From JAGPFW01 sp964535155 (GTDB lineage: Bacteria; Patescibacteriota; WWE3; UBA101185; UBA10185): 23,974 bases of DNA. The stretch is from the NCBI GenBank assembly GCA_964535155.1, contig CAZHSR010000010.1:1-23974 (forward strand). The letters run 5' to 3'. Both the position numbers and the translations under genes were made by a program. A model generated the notes under the pieces. The model was given only the letters and a program-made list of their open reading frames with translations. It had not been told where the DNA came from and searched no databases. Positions 14,323 to 20,818 of this stretch are shown here, piece after piece. Position 1 is the first letter of the stretch; every line of letters starts with the position of its first letter.

Positions 14323-14760
14323 ATGGATTTTGCCAAAAAACTTTACCTGCTATTTTTCCTCACACTTGGAACACTTTCCTTAAGTTATGTTTCATTTGCT
14401 TATGCCCCACTCCCATCCGAAGTTTCCACAGCCCCAAAAGTGAAAGGTTCCTCAATATCTGGGCCCTTTGCTTTTTTGCCCGCTCCTGCAGAGGCTCAAG
14501 AAATAAGTGCCACCTATGCTCCTGACATTGTAAACATCTCGTTTGTGATTCCAGAAAAATGCAACGATATACATTCTTACTATTACGAAACAATTTTAAA
14601 AGATAATGGTTGGACAAAAGTTTCCACCGAATATTTTGAAACCGACTTATTAACCTCTTATTCCAAGGAAGACCTATTTTTAAATATAAACTTTTTTATA
14701 GAAAACCTTCAGGGTAAAGGAGAGACTTGTTTGGTTAATTTGTTGGGTGGAGCTAAATAG
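14323..14760 (+). CDS. Small exported protein of unknown function
   Basis: The 145-residue protein begins with MDFAKK and a hydrophobic stretch (about residues 7-28) ending in AYA, consistent with a Sec signal peptide cleaved near residue 28. The next ~30 residues are rich in Pro, Ser and Ala. A small folded region (about 65-140) contains SYYYETILKDNGWTKVS, a short helix-plus-GW pattern often seen in small exported lipoprotein-like domains. Cys80 and Cys136 could form a disulfide outside the cell. It starts 59 bases after yvcK with its own extended -10 promoter. It is convergent with the VanW gene, with only ten bases between the stops. No family is recognised. Confidence 0.75.
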   Translation: MDFAKKLYLLFFLTLGTLSLSYVSFAYAPLPSEVSTAPKVKGSSISGPFAFLPAPAEAQEISATYAPDIVNISFVIPEKCNDIHSYYYETILKDNGWTKVSTEYFETDLLTSYSKEDLFLNINFFIENLQGKGETCLVNLLGGAK

Positions 14761-14770
14761 ACTTTGTAGA

Positions 14771-16513
14771 TTATTCCGCTGTTCCCACCAAAAAAATTGC
14801 CTTCCAAGGCCTGTAAACACTTCGATAAGTTTCCTCAAATAAAACCTCATCATCCCTTGTCACTTTTCTAGAATATACAGAAGTTGCTCCCCAAGCAGCA
14901 AAATCAATTTGTTGTACAACGCCCTTTCTTAAAGTATCTGTCTCTTGATATTCAGCCAGAGGCGGCGGGGAAACTCCTGTTATAACTGGCTCTGTTATCT
15001 CAACTTTTCTTCCATCAGGAGTTCCATAAATTTTGAAGACCAACTTTGTCTCCTCTGGAATTGCATGTGCTTGCACCAATACATAATTTTCCGTGTCATT
15101 TTTAAACTTCATGTCCAACGAAGGTTGGTAAATTGCGGCATCAAGTCCAGTTGGCTGATCTTTTTCGTAATAACCAACTCGGTAATCATGCGCATGTCTT
15201 TCCACAACAGGCAATCCGGAATTTAAAGTGGCCCTAAAAAGGGTAGTAGAAGTTTGGCAGACCCCTCCGCCTGCGCCTAAAACGGTTCTTCCACTGGCAA
15301 TAACCCAAGCAGACTTAAAGCCAGTGCTTGCGTTAATTGGTCCAACCGATTTATTTAAAGAATAAATTCCCCCTGGGGGAACTAAGACTCCACTGGCTTT
15401 TTCTGCTGCTAAAATTAAGTTTGAAGCTCTAGAAGCAGAAGATCCTGCATAATTTGATTCGCCATATCCGATTAGCTCTGTTATGCCATATTTAGTAACA
15501 TCCGCTGTTTTTTCTGTGACCCTTGTGGCAAGTACAACCTCTTGTTTGCCGTCAAAAAAAGCCTTTTCAAAATCGGAAAAGAAAACTTGGGCGTTAAGCT
15601 CTTCCCCTTCTCCCAAGAGCTCAAAATTTAAAACCTTTCCATCTGGGGATTCTTCATTAACTTTTCCACGAGGTAAAATATTAATTTGTGCTTCTAAATA
15701 CCGTTCATAAGAAGACAAAACTTGTTTATTTATTCCAAGTTTTAAATTATTTTTCTCTTTTTTTACTTCCAAAAAATCCAGCTTTTCTGCAGGATCAATT
15801 TCCCAAGTTCTTTCACCATGTTTTATTGTTAGATCTTCCGCCAACAAAGGTTTTACTTGATGTTTAATTTTTTCCAAATCCACCCGGGTTATATTTGCGG
15901 TATCAGGCTTAATTGGCAGTTGCAACTGAGAAAAATCGGCCTTTCCAATTTTTGCTACAATCAATTCTTTAAATTCTTCACCATCAACCTTTCGCCCATG
16001 CTTCTCCACTTGAATTTGCAAATCCTCATTTTCATCAAGGTAATAAAACGCATTTTCAGAGGGATCATCAACTTTTCCCTTAATTTGATTTAGTTTTTGA
16101 TTCAAAATATTTTCATCTAGAACAAAAGCAACGGGATGATTTATCTTTGTAACAAGCCCTAGCAATTTATTTTTGGAATCTCTTAGAAAGTTTTTTGACC
16201 TTCCAATTAGAAAAGCCTCTCTTACAGTGTTTTCCACGTTATACTCAAGGTCAATTTCGGTCATTTTTAGCTCAAAAGTTAAATTTTCCTGCGAATCCTT
16301 AATTTCTATTTTTTCTTGAGCCTTGACCAAAGTTTCCAAAACCGCTTGAGCCTCTTTTGCTGTTTTCCTCCCGATGGCTGCCCCTGCAACCGTGACTCCA
16401 GGAATGATCTTATTGGCATAAACCACATGATAAAGGGAAAATAATAGGGCAAGGACAAGGGAAGAGATTAGAATCGTTTTGTAGGTTTTTACTTTATCAA
16501 TTTTCTTGGGCAT
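14771..16513 (-). CDS. VanW-family cell-wall protein with peptidoglycan-binding-like and G5-like regions
   Basis: The 580-residue protein has a short basic N-terminus, one membrane anchor (about 13-33), and then repeated regions (about 38-340) of the PG_binding_4 type that precede VanW domains, for example IPGVTVAGAAIGRKTAKEAQAVL. The VanW domain (about 344-480) contains PPGGIYSLNKSVGP and GAGGGVCQTSTTLFRATLNSGLPVVERHAHDYRVGYY. The tail (about 510-575) resembles a G5 domain. It should sit outside the membrane near the wall. VanW proteins are linked to vancomycin-resistance clusters by name only, and their biochemical role is unknown. The ATG lies 17 bases inside the end of the NYN gene, so the two are coupled. 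Its own terminator is not evident. Confidence 0.9.
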   Translation of the reverse strand: MPKKIDKVKTYKTILISSLVLALLFSLYHVVYANKIIPGVTVAGAAIGRKTAKEAQAVLETLVKAQEKIEIKDSQENLTFELKMTEIDLEYNVENTVREAFLIGRSKNFLRDSKNKLLGLVTKINHPVAFVLDENILNQKLNQIKGKVDDPSENAFYYLDENEDLQIQVEKHGRKVDGEEFKELIVAKIGKADFSQLQLPIKPDTANITRVDLEKIKHQVKPLLAEDLTIKHGERTWEIDPAEKLDFLEVKKEKNNLKLGINKQVLSSYERYLEAQINILPRGKVNEESPDGKVLNFELLGEGEELNAQVFFSDFEKAFFDGKQEVVLATRVTEKTADVTKYGITELIGYGESNYAGSSASRASNLILAAEKASGVLVPPGGIYSLNKSVGPINASTGFKSAWVIASGRTVLGAGGGVCQTSTTLFRATLNSGLPVVERHAHDYRVGYYEKDQPTGLDAAIYQPSLDMKFKNDTENYVLVQAHAIPEETKLVFKIYGTPDGRKVEITEPVITGVSPPPLAEYQETDTLRKGVVQQIDFAAWGATSVYSRKVTRDDEVLFEETYRSVYRPWKAIFLVGTAE

Positions 16514-17135
16514 TTTGAACTTGATTTATTTCATCATTTGGAATACCTTCTGGAACGATCCCAGGAACAATATTAGGAGCTACTTCAGGTTTAATTTCTG
16601 TTACTTTGGAATGATTAACAATTTGCTTTTTTCCGCCAATTAAAAACTTTGATATATCTTCAGACATATCAATCATCTCTTCAACTTCATCAACAAGCAT
16701 TTTGGAAGTAGTTTTACCAAAAGCAATAACCTCCGTTTTTACTCCCTGGCTTTTAGCATACTTTAAAAGTTCTGTGTAATCGCCGTCACCAGAGACCAAA
16801 ACCATAACATCTATTTTTGGTAAAAGTCTTATAACATCCATGCAAAGCCCCACATCCCAATCTCCTTTTTTTGCCCCGCCATAAAAAATTTGCAAATCCT
16901 TTTCTTTTACCTCAAATCCAATTTTATTAAGAGCTTCAAAAAACTCCTTTTCTGCCCCAACATCGGCACGAATAACATATGCAAAAGCCCTAATTAAGCG
17001 ACGCCTTGCAACCCCTGCCTTTAATACCTCGGCAAAGTTTACCTTCCCTTGATACAAGTTTTTTGCGGAATAATACATGTTTTGGACGTCCACAAATACG
17101 CCCACTTTTTGTTCTTTGTGTTTAGTTTCACTCAT
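16497..17135 (-). CDS. NYN/LabA-like PIN-fold domain protein, putative ribonuclease
   Basis: The 212-residue protein has the NYN (LabA/DUF88-like) catalytic Asp pattern: VGVFVDVQNMY (Asp16), KKGDWDVGLCMDV (Asp92, Asp94) and LVSGDGDYTELL (Asp117, Asp119). These are the acidic residues that bind metal in PIN-like nucleases. The last ~45 residues are rich in Pro, Ile and Asn and probably disordered. It may act on RNA in the cytosol; the target is unknown. The ATG follows AAGGAA about ten bases upstream, so this gene has a leader and SD. Its 3' end overlaps the VanW start by 17 bases. A palindrome lies at the predicted transcription start. Confidence 0.88.
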   Translation of the reverse strand: MSETKHKEQKVGVFVDVQNMYYSAKNLYQGKVNFAEVLKAGVARRRLIRAFAYVIRADVGAEKEFFEALNKIGFEVKEKDLQIFYGGAKKGDWDVGLCMDVIRLLPKIDVMVLVSGDGDYTELLKYAKSQGVKTEVIAFGKTTSKMLVDEVEEMIDMSEDISKFLIGGKKQIVNHSKVTEIKPEVAPNIVPGIVPEGIPNDEINQVQNAQEN

Positions 17136-17183
17136 TTTAAAAAATTCCTTTCTTTTGCTTTTGGCAGTTTAAAAAGTTTATAA

Positions 17184-17210
17184 ATGCACTTGTGCATAAT
17201 GATTTTAGCA
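17184..17210 (-). promoter_or_regulatory. Promoter with operator-like palindrome upstream of the NYN-VanW operon
   Basis: On the minus strand TG (17210-17209), C, TAAAAT (17207-17202) forms an extended -10. The predicted start is near 17195, inside an inverted repeat ATGCAC-TT-GTGCAT (17184-17197). The leader to the NYN start is about 60 nt. The repeat could be a repressor site or a 5' hairpin. Confidence 0.45.
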
Positions 17211-17226
17211 TGTCTTGATGGGAAAA

Positions 17227-17235
17227 TGGTATTAT
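17227..17235 (+). promoter_or_regulatory. Candidate extended -10 promoter of tRNA-Gln
   Basis: TG (17227-17228), G, TATTAT (17230-17235). Transcription would begin near 17242, giving a 5' leader of about 40 nt to be removed by RNase P. No good -35 is seen. Confidence 0.45.
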
Positions 17236-17282
17236 ATGGCTTATTGTATGGCAGAAAACTCTATTGATGGGTTCTTAAGCGA

Positions 17283-17356
17283 TGGGGGGTCGTCTAATGG
17301 TAGGACACAGCACTCTGAATGCTGTTATTGGGGTTCAAATCCCTGCTCCCCAGCCA
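17283..17356 (+). tRNA. tRNA-Gln, anticodon CTG
   Basis: The cloverleaf can be folded by eye. The acceptor stem is TGGGGGG (17283-17289) with CTCCCCA (17346-17352), including one G-U pair. The D arm is GTCT/GGAC around a loop with GG. The anticodon stem CAGCA/TGCTG (17308-17312, 17320-17324) encloses the loop CTCTGAA, giving anticodon CTG at 17315-17317, which reads CAG. The T arm has loop TTCAAAT. The discriminator base is G and CCA is encoded (17354-17356). A second tRNA-Gln with TTG should exist elsewhere for CAA codons. Confidence 0.93.
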
Positions 17357-17410
17357 AGGTTTTAGCTTTGGCAACAGCACTTAGAATATAAACCACTAGA
17401 GAATTCGAAC

Positions 17411-17419
17411 TGATATAAT
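17411..17419 (+). promoter_or_regulatory. Extended -10 promoter of the RhuM-Fic gene, leaderless type
   Basis: TG (17411-17412), A, perfect TATAAT (17414-17419), nine bases, ATG at 17429. The arrangement is identical to that of secA. Confidence 0.65.
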
Positions 17420-17428
17420 CAAAATATA

Positions 17429-18400
17429 ATGAATAAAGATATTGTTTTATATCAAGGTAAGGGCGGAGAAATAGCCTTTAAAGGGGATGTTTCAGGCAAA
17501 ACGCTTTGGGCCAGTTTACAACAAATAGCGGATCTCTTTGAAACGCATAAATCGGGTATTTCTCGTCATATAAAGAATGTCTACTCCTCAGGAGAATTAG
17601 AGCCTCATGCAACTGTTGCAAAATTTGCAACAGTTCAAACCGAGGGAGATAGAGAAGTTACAAGAGAAATTGATTACTATAATTTGGACCTGATACTATC
17701 CGTTGGGTATAGAGTCAATTCAAAAACTGCAACAAAGTTTCGTCAGTGGGCAACTAGAACTCTCCACGAGCATGTTGTTAGGGGCTATACTCTCAACAAA
17801 AAACGAATTTCAAAAAACTATAAAGAATTCTTACAAGCTGTAGAGACAACAAAAAGCCTCATAAATACTGCGGATCCTTATATTTTTAAGGCAAATGATG
17901 CCTTGGAGCTTGTTACACTGTTTGCAAATACATGGCTTTCTATTGATTCATACGATAAAACTAACCTTCCTAAATCTGGTTTTACTACCAGAGATTTGCA
18001 TGTTACCGCAGATGATCTGAGAGAAGCTCTAAACAAGCTAAAGGAAACTCTATTTAAACAAGGGGTTGCATCTAGTCTTTTTGCTCAGGAAAGACAAAAA
18101 GAAAGTATTGAGAGCATAATTGGCAATGTGTATCAGTCGGTCTCTGGGAAGGATGTATATGCTACTGTTGAAGAAAAGGCGGCTCACCTTTTATATTTCT
18201 TTGTTAAAAATCATCCCTTTGTAGATGGTAATAAGAGAAGTGGCGCATTTGTTTTTATCTGGTTTTTAAATCAATGTGAAGTTTTACCTCAAGACAAAAT
18301 AACACCAGAAGCTCTTGCAGCTCTGACTTTGCTAGTGGCCGAAAGTTCTCCCAAGGATAAGGAAAGGATTATTGGGTTAATTTTACAACTGTTGAGATAG
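17429..18400 (+). CDS. RhuM-family N-terminal domain fused to a Fic/Doc domain
   Basis: The 323-residue protein has two parts. Residues ~1-125 match RhuM-family virulence-associated proteins (VQTEGDREVTREIDYYNLD, ILSVGYRVNS, FRQWATRTLHEHVVRGYTLN), a winged-helix-like region expected to bind DNA. Residues ~190-323 form a Fic fold with the active loop HPFVDGNKRSG (262-272). HPFxDGNKR lacks the second Gly of the AMPylating HxFx(D/E)GNGR motif and looks more like Doc, which phosphorylates EF-Tu, so AMP transfer should not be assumed. RhuM-Fic fusions are a known architecture; their physiological role is unsettled. No adjacent small antitoxin gene is seen: the next gene is an HD protein with its own promoter. 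It may be a self-regulated toxin or a signalling enzyme. Confidence 0.9.
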   Translation: MNKDIVLYQGKGGEIAFKGDVSGKTLWASLQQIADLFETHKSGISRHIKNVYSSGELEPHATVAKFATVQTEGDREVTREIDYYNLDLILSVGYRVNSKTATKFRQWATRTLHEHVVRGYTLNKKRISKNYKEFLQAVETTKSLINTADPYIFKANDALELVTLFANTWLSIDSYDKTNLPKSGFTTRDLHVTADDLREALNKLKETLFKQGVASSLFAQERQKESIESIIGNVYQSVSGKDVYATVEEKAAHLLYFFVKNHPFVDGNKRSGAFVFIWFLNQCEVLPQDKITPEALAALTLLVAESSPKDKERIIGLILQLLR

Positions 18401-18412
18401 ACTCACTCGTCT

Positions 18413-18421
18413 TGATATACT
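18413..18421 (+). promoter_or_regulatory. Extended -10 promoter of the HD-domain gene, leaderless type
   Basis: TG (18413-18414), A, TATACT (18416-18421), six bases, ATG at 18428. It follows the RhuM-Fic stop by 12 bases, so the HD gene can be expressed independently. Confidence 0.6.
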
Positions 18422-18427
18422 TCCCCC

Positions 18428-19462
18428 ATGCCTATAAAAACTCCATTTTACGACATCATCTGGCAAAACCCACAAATAACCGATCCCGACATACTCCAGA
18501 TAATTCAGCACCCAAGCCTTCAACGCCTCAAAAAAATTTGGATTTCAACTTATGGCTATTTGTTTGAGCAAAAACGAAATGCTACCAGTTATGATCATTC
18601 GGTGGGAGTTTACCTTTTACTAAAACATTTTAATGCGCCAAAAGAAGAGCAAATTGCGGGCCTTATTCACGATGTGGCTCACACAGCGCTTTCTCATGTT
18701 TCCACTTATGCTTTTTTAGGAAAATATGATGGCACAGAATTTCATGAGCTTCAACACCATCGGTTTTTGGAAGAGTCTGGGCTTAAAGAGTTGGTGGCGG
18801 ATTTGGGATTTGATCCAGAATACATTTTAAATGAGCATAATTTTCCACTTTTGGAAAATAATCTTCCCGATATTTGCGCAGATAGGCTTGATTACACAAT
18901 AAGAGATGGTTTGCATTTGCAGATTTTGTCGCGTCAACAAGCGGATAAAATTTTGCAAGGCTTAACGGTGCAAAATTCGGAATTTGTTTTTGCAAATGAG
19001 GAAGCGGCGTTTTTGTATTCTTTTTGCTTTTACCTGCTGAATTTAATGTATTACGGATGTCCCGCAGAGGCGCATTTTAATAATGATTTTGGAAACTTGG
19101 TTAAATATGCTGTTGAATCGGGAACTCTTTTGGAAGAGGATTGGTTTTCGGAGGATGTTTATTTGGTGGAAAAGTTGCAGACCTCCAAGGATAAAAAGGT
19201 TCAGGATTGGCTTGCAAAGTATAACAATAGGATGATTGTTTATGAGGACACGGAAAATCCACAGGAGGTGTATCCAAAAAAGTTGCGTGTGGTGGATCCT
19301 AAAGTGGTGGTTGGAGGGCAAGATGCGGGAGTATCTGGTGGAGATTTGGAATTAAAAAGGTTGGCCGAAATCTCTTCGGTTTATGCCAAGCTTCTAAAAG
19401 ATTACACAGATGCCCATCCAAAGCATGAATTAAGTGTGCGAGTAGATTATAAAAATGAATAG
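18428..19462 (+). CDS. HD-domain phosphohydrolase (dGTPase/SAMHD1-like family)
   Basis: The 344-residue protein has the HD metal-binding residues in order: His57 in SYDHSVGVYLLL, His81-Asp82 in GLIHDVAHTALSH and Asp152 in ICADRLDYTIRD. The spacing and the opening (HPSLQRLKKIWISTYGY) match the dNTPase-like HD family found in many bacteria. Such enzymes cleave phosphate esters of nucleotides, often dNTPs, with Mn2+ or similar. The exact substrate here is unknown. It has its own leaderless-type promoter and its stop codon abuts the promoter of the next gene. Juxtaposition with a Fic protein is of interest but not proof of a joint function. Confidence 0.88.
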   Translation: MPIKTPFYDIIWQNPQITDPDILQIIQHPSLQRLKKIWISTYGYLFEQKRNATSYDHSVGVYLLLKHFNAPKEEQIAGLIHDVAHTALSHVSTYAFLGKYDGTEFHELQHHRFLEESGLKELVADLGFDPEYILNEHNFPLLENNLPDICADRLDYTIRDGLHLQILSRQQADKILQGLTVQNSEFVFANEEAAFLYSFCFYLLNLMYYGCPAEAHFNNDFGNLVKYAVESGTLLEEDWFSEDVYLVEKLQTSKDKKVQDWLAKYNNRMIVYEDTENPQEVYPKKLRVVDPKVVVGGQDAGVSGGDLELKRLAEISSVYAKLLKDYTDAHPKHELSVRVDYKNE

Positions 19463-19468
19463 TATAAT
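19463..19468 (+). promoter_or_regulatory. -10 element of the VIT-like gene, leaderless type
   Basis: A perfect TATAAT starts directly after the HD gene stop codon and ends six bases before the ATG at 19475. There is no TG extension and no Shine-Dalgarno sequence. Confidence 0.5.
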
Positions 19469-19474
19469 AATCCT

Positions 19475-19951
19475 ATGAAAGATCCATTAAAAGTAGGTTT
19501 AGGCTTTGGATTAACCTCTGGAGTAATCACAACTCTTGGAGTGATAGTTGGCCTTAATGCTACAACACATTCCAAGGTTGTGGTTATTGGCGGTATTTTA
19601 ACTGTTGCCCTCGCCGATGCCTTTTCTGATGCTTTAGGCATTCACATAACCGAAGAATCCACTGGTACAAAAAGCAATTCCTATATTTGGAAAGCCACTT
19701 TTTCCACATTCTTTTTTAAAATGGTCTCCGCTTTGTCCTTTGTATTGCCTTTTTTGCTTTTAGAATACGGAATAGCGATAATTGCCAGCATGATTTGGGC
19801 AGGATTAGTAATTGGAGTTTTTAGCTTTGTAATAGCCAAGAAGAGGGGAGAAAAGCCTTTGGGAGTGGTTTTTGAACACTTGTTGGTAAGTGTTTTGGTT
19901 GTAGTTGCAACTCAAGTTGTGGGTGGGTTGATTGGTAGGTTTTTGAGGTGA
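19475..19951 (+). CDS. Short VIT1/CCC1-like membrane protein
   Basis: The 158-residue protein has about four to five hydrophobic segments. The first two resemble the VIT/CCC1 iron-manganese transporter family: LTSGVITTLGVIVGLNA (13-29) and VVVIGGILTVALADAFSDALGIHI (35-58). It is shorter than typical members (~230) and lacks the cytosolic metal-binding helices between TM2 and TM3. Family members usually have Asp before the first Gly of TM1 and Glu after the Gly of TM2; here these are Ser15 and Ile56. Iron transport is therefore doubtful. It may be a divergent or repurposed relative. Confidence 0.65.
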   Translation: MKDPLKVGLGFGLTSGVITTLGVIVGLNATTHSKVVVIGGILTVALADAFSDALGIHITEESTGTKSNSYIWKATFSTFFFKMVSALSFVLPFLLLEYGIAIIASMIWAGLVIGVFSFVIAKKRGEKPLGVVFEHLLVSVLVVVATQVVGGLIGRFLR

Positions 19952-20010
19952 GGGGTGATCTTGGAAGGTTAGATTAGAGTTTTCATAGTTACAAAAGCCA
20001 AATCTCCCTC

Positions 20011-20039
20011 TTGCTAAATACCCCATAGTGTAGTATAAT
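20011..20039 (+). promoter_or_regulatory. Promoter of the 136-residue membrane protein
   Basis: TTGCTA (20011-20016), exactly 17 bases, TATAAT (20034-20039). The transcript would start near 20046 and carry a ~29-nt leader with GGAGGT (20065-20070), a leadered gene in a neighbourhood of leaderless ones. Confidence 0.65.
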
Positions 20040-20074
20040 TTCCCTGTATCTAAAACTAGAATCTGGAGGTTATC

Positions 20075-20485
20075 ATGTCCTACAAGAAGGTTGAGATCGC
20101 TCTTTGGGTTGTTTTCGTTGTCACAATAATTTCTCTTGTGACACTTCTGGTCTTTTCACTTCAAAAGGAGGCTACTATGTGCCAAGACACTTTGGGAAAG
20201 GTTCTTTTTGTTCGCGGGATGAATCTTGCGGTCACCATGAAACTAGAAGGGGAAACCCTAACAGTCCGTGGTGAGTACGCTGCTAGGGCCCCCGAATGCG
20301 CTGAGATTCTCAGCAAGGTTCGCTATCAGCGACTCCAACGAGAATATGGCATGGTCTCGCCTTCGGCGCTTGGTCCCATCATGGATTGGTTCATGGATCA
20401 GCTAGGTCGGCTCATGTTTCCTCTCAAGCCGGGGAATTCCTGGGGGCCATACGAGTACGAGGTAGGAGAAGGCTTTAAGTTTTAA
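20075..20485 (+). CDS. Membrane-anchored small protein of unknown function, atypical composition
   Basis: The 136-residue protein has a short basic N-terminus (MSYKK), one hydrophobic segment (about 7-29, IALWVVFVVTIISLVTLLVF) and a ~105-residue region probably outside the membrane, with Cys36 and Cys75. No known domain is recognised. The base composition is visibly richer in G+C than neighbouring genes, with codons such as GCC, GCG, CGG and CTC, which suggests recent transfer or different expression. A strong GGAGGT four bases before the ATG, a well-spaced -35/-10 and a long terminator directly after make it a self-contained transcription unit. Confidence 0.7.
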   Translation: MSYKKVEIALWVVFVVTIISLVTLLVFSLQKEATMCQDTLGKVLFVRGMNLAVTMKLEGETLTVRGEYAARAPECAEILSKVRYQRLQREYGMVSPSALGPIMDWFMDQLGRLMFPLKPGNSWGPYEYEVGEGFKF

Positions 20486-20503
20486 TCTCTCCCGCCCCTC
20501 TTG

Positions 20504-20552
20504 GCGAGATGTTATACACAATTTTTCTTTGTGTGTTCATCTCGCTTTTTTT
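20504..20552 (+). terminator. Strong intrinsic terminator after the 136-residue protein gene
   Basis: An outer stem GCGAGATG (20504-20511) with CATCTCGC (20538-20545) and an inner stem ACACAA (20516-20521) with TTGTGT (20529-20534) are followed by seven T residues (20546-20552). Confidence 0.88.
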
Positions 20553-20717
20553 ATCTCTAAAACAGTATTTTAGGCATAATAAACATTCTGTGTTGGTAAA
20601 AACTGGACTTTTAGTTGTGAAGAGAACACAAGCTAGATGTTATCTCCTCTTATTACAGAGACGAGTTAGAGATTAAGACTGATCAAATTAAGTTTAAAAA
20701 TTGGGGTAAATAAAAGA
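20553..20717. other. Gene-free stretch with no recognised feature
   Basis: The gap between the genes ending at 20485 and 20819 is 333 bases. It contains the terminators before and after this stretch. Between them there is AT-rich sequence with no ORF of note. The only pattern seen is that AAAAACTGG occurs at 20598-20606 and again as the 5' arm of the hairpin at 20718-20726. A small RNA cannot be excluded. Confidence 0.5.
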
Positions 20718-20757
20718 AAAAACTGGGTCGCGGCATCACGCTCGCTCACCAGTTTTT
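20718..20757. terminator. Bidirectional terminator hairpin with GC-rich interior, 3' of the ATPase gene
   Basis: The arms AAAAACTGG (20718-20726) and CCAGTTTTT (20749-20757) enclose 22 bases that are GC-rich and contain a smaller GCG/CGC pairing (20730-20732, 20739-20741). On the minus strand the hairpin lies about 60 nt after the ATPase stop and runs into TTTTTTCTTTT. On the plus strand the arm itself ends in T5. It should terminate the ATPase transcript. Confidence 0.72.
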
Positions 20758-20818
20758 ATCTTCCCTTATTATACAAAATCTCCAAAAAAACACAAATCAA
20801 AATTAGTTGGAGTATTTT

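Noticed and set aside
17236..17391. A 51-codon ORF running through the tRNA-Gln gene, with starts at 17236 and 17248
   Set aside because: The tRNA folds completely and accounts for the sequence. The ORF has no SD and wrong spacing to the -10, so it is chance.
17630..17649. TVQTEG in the RhuM domain matches the Fic inhibitory pattern (S/T)xxxE(G/N)
   Set aside because: This segment is, from memory, part of the common RhuM consensus, so the match is probably coincidental. It is not in a helix known to face the Fic site.
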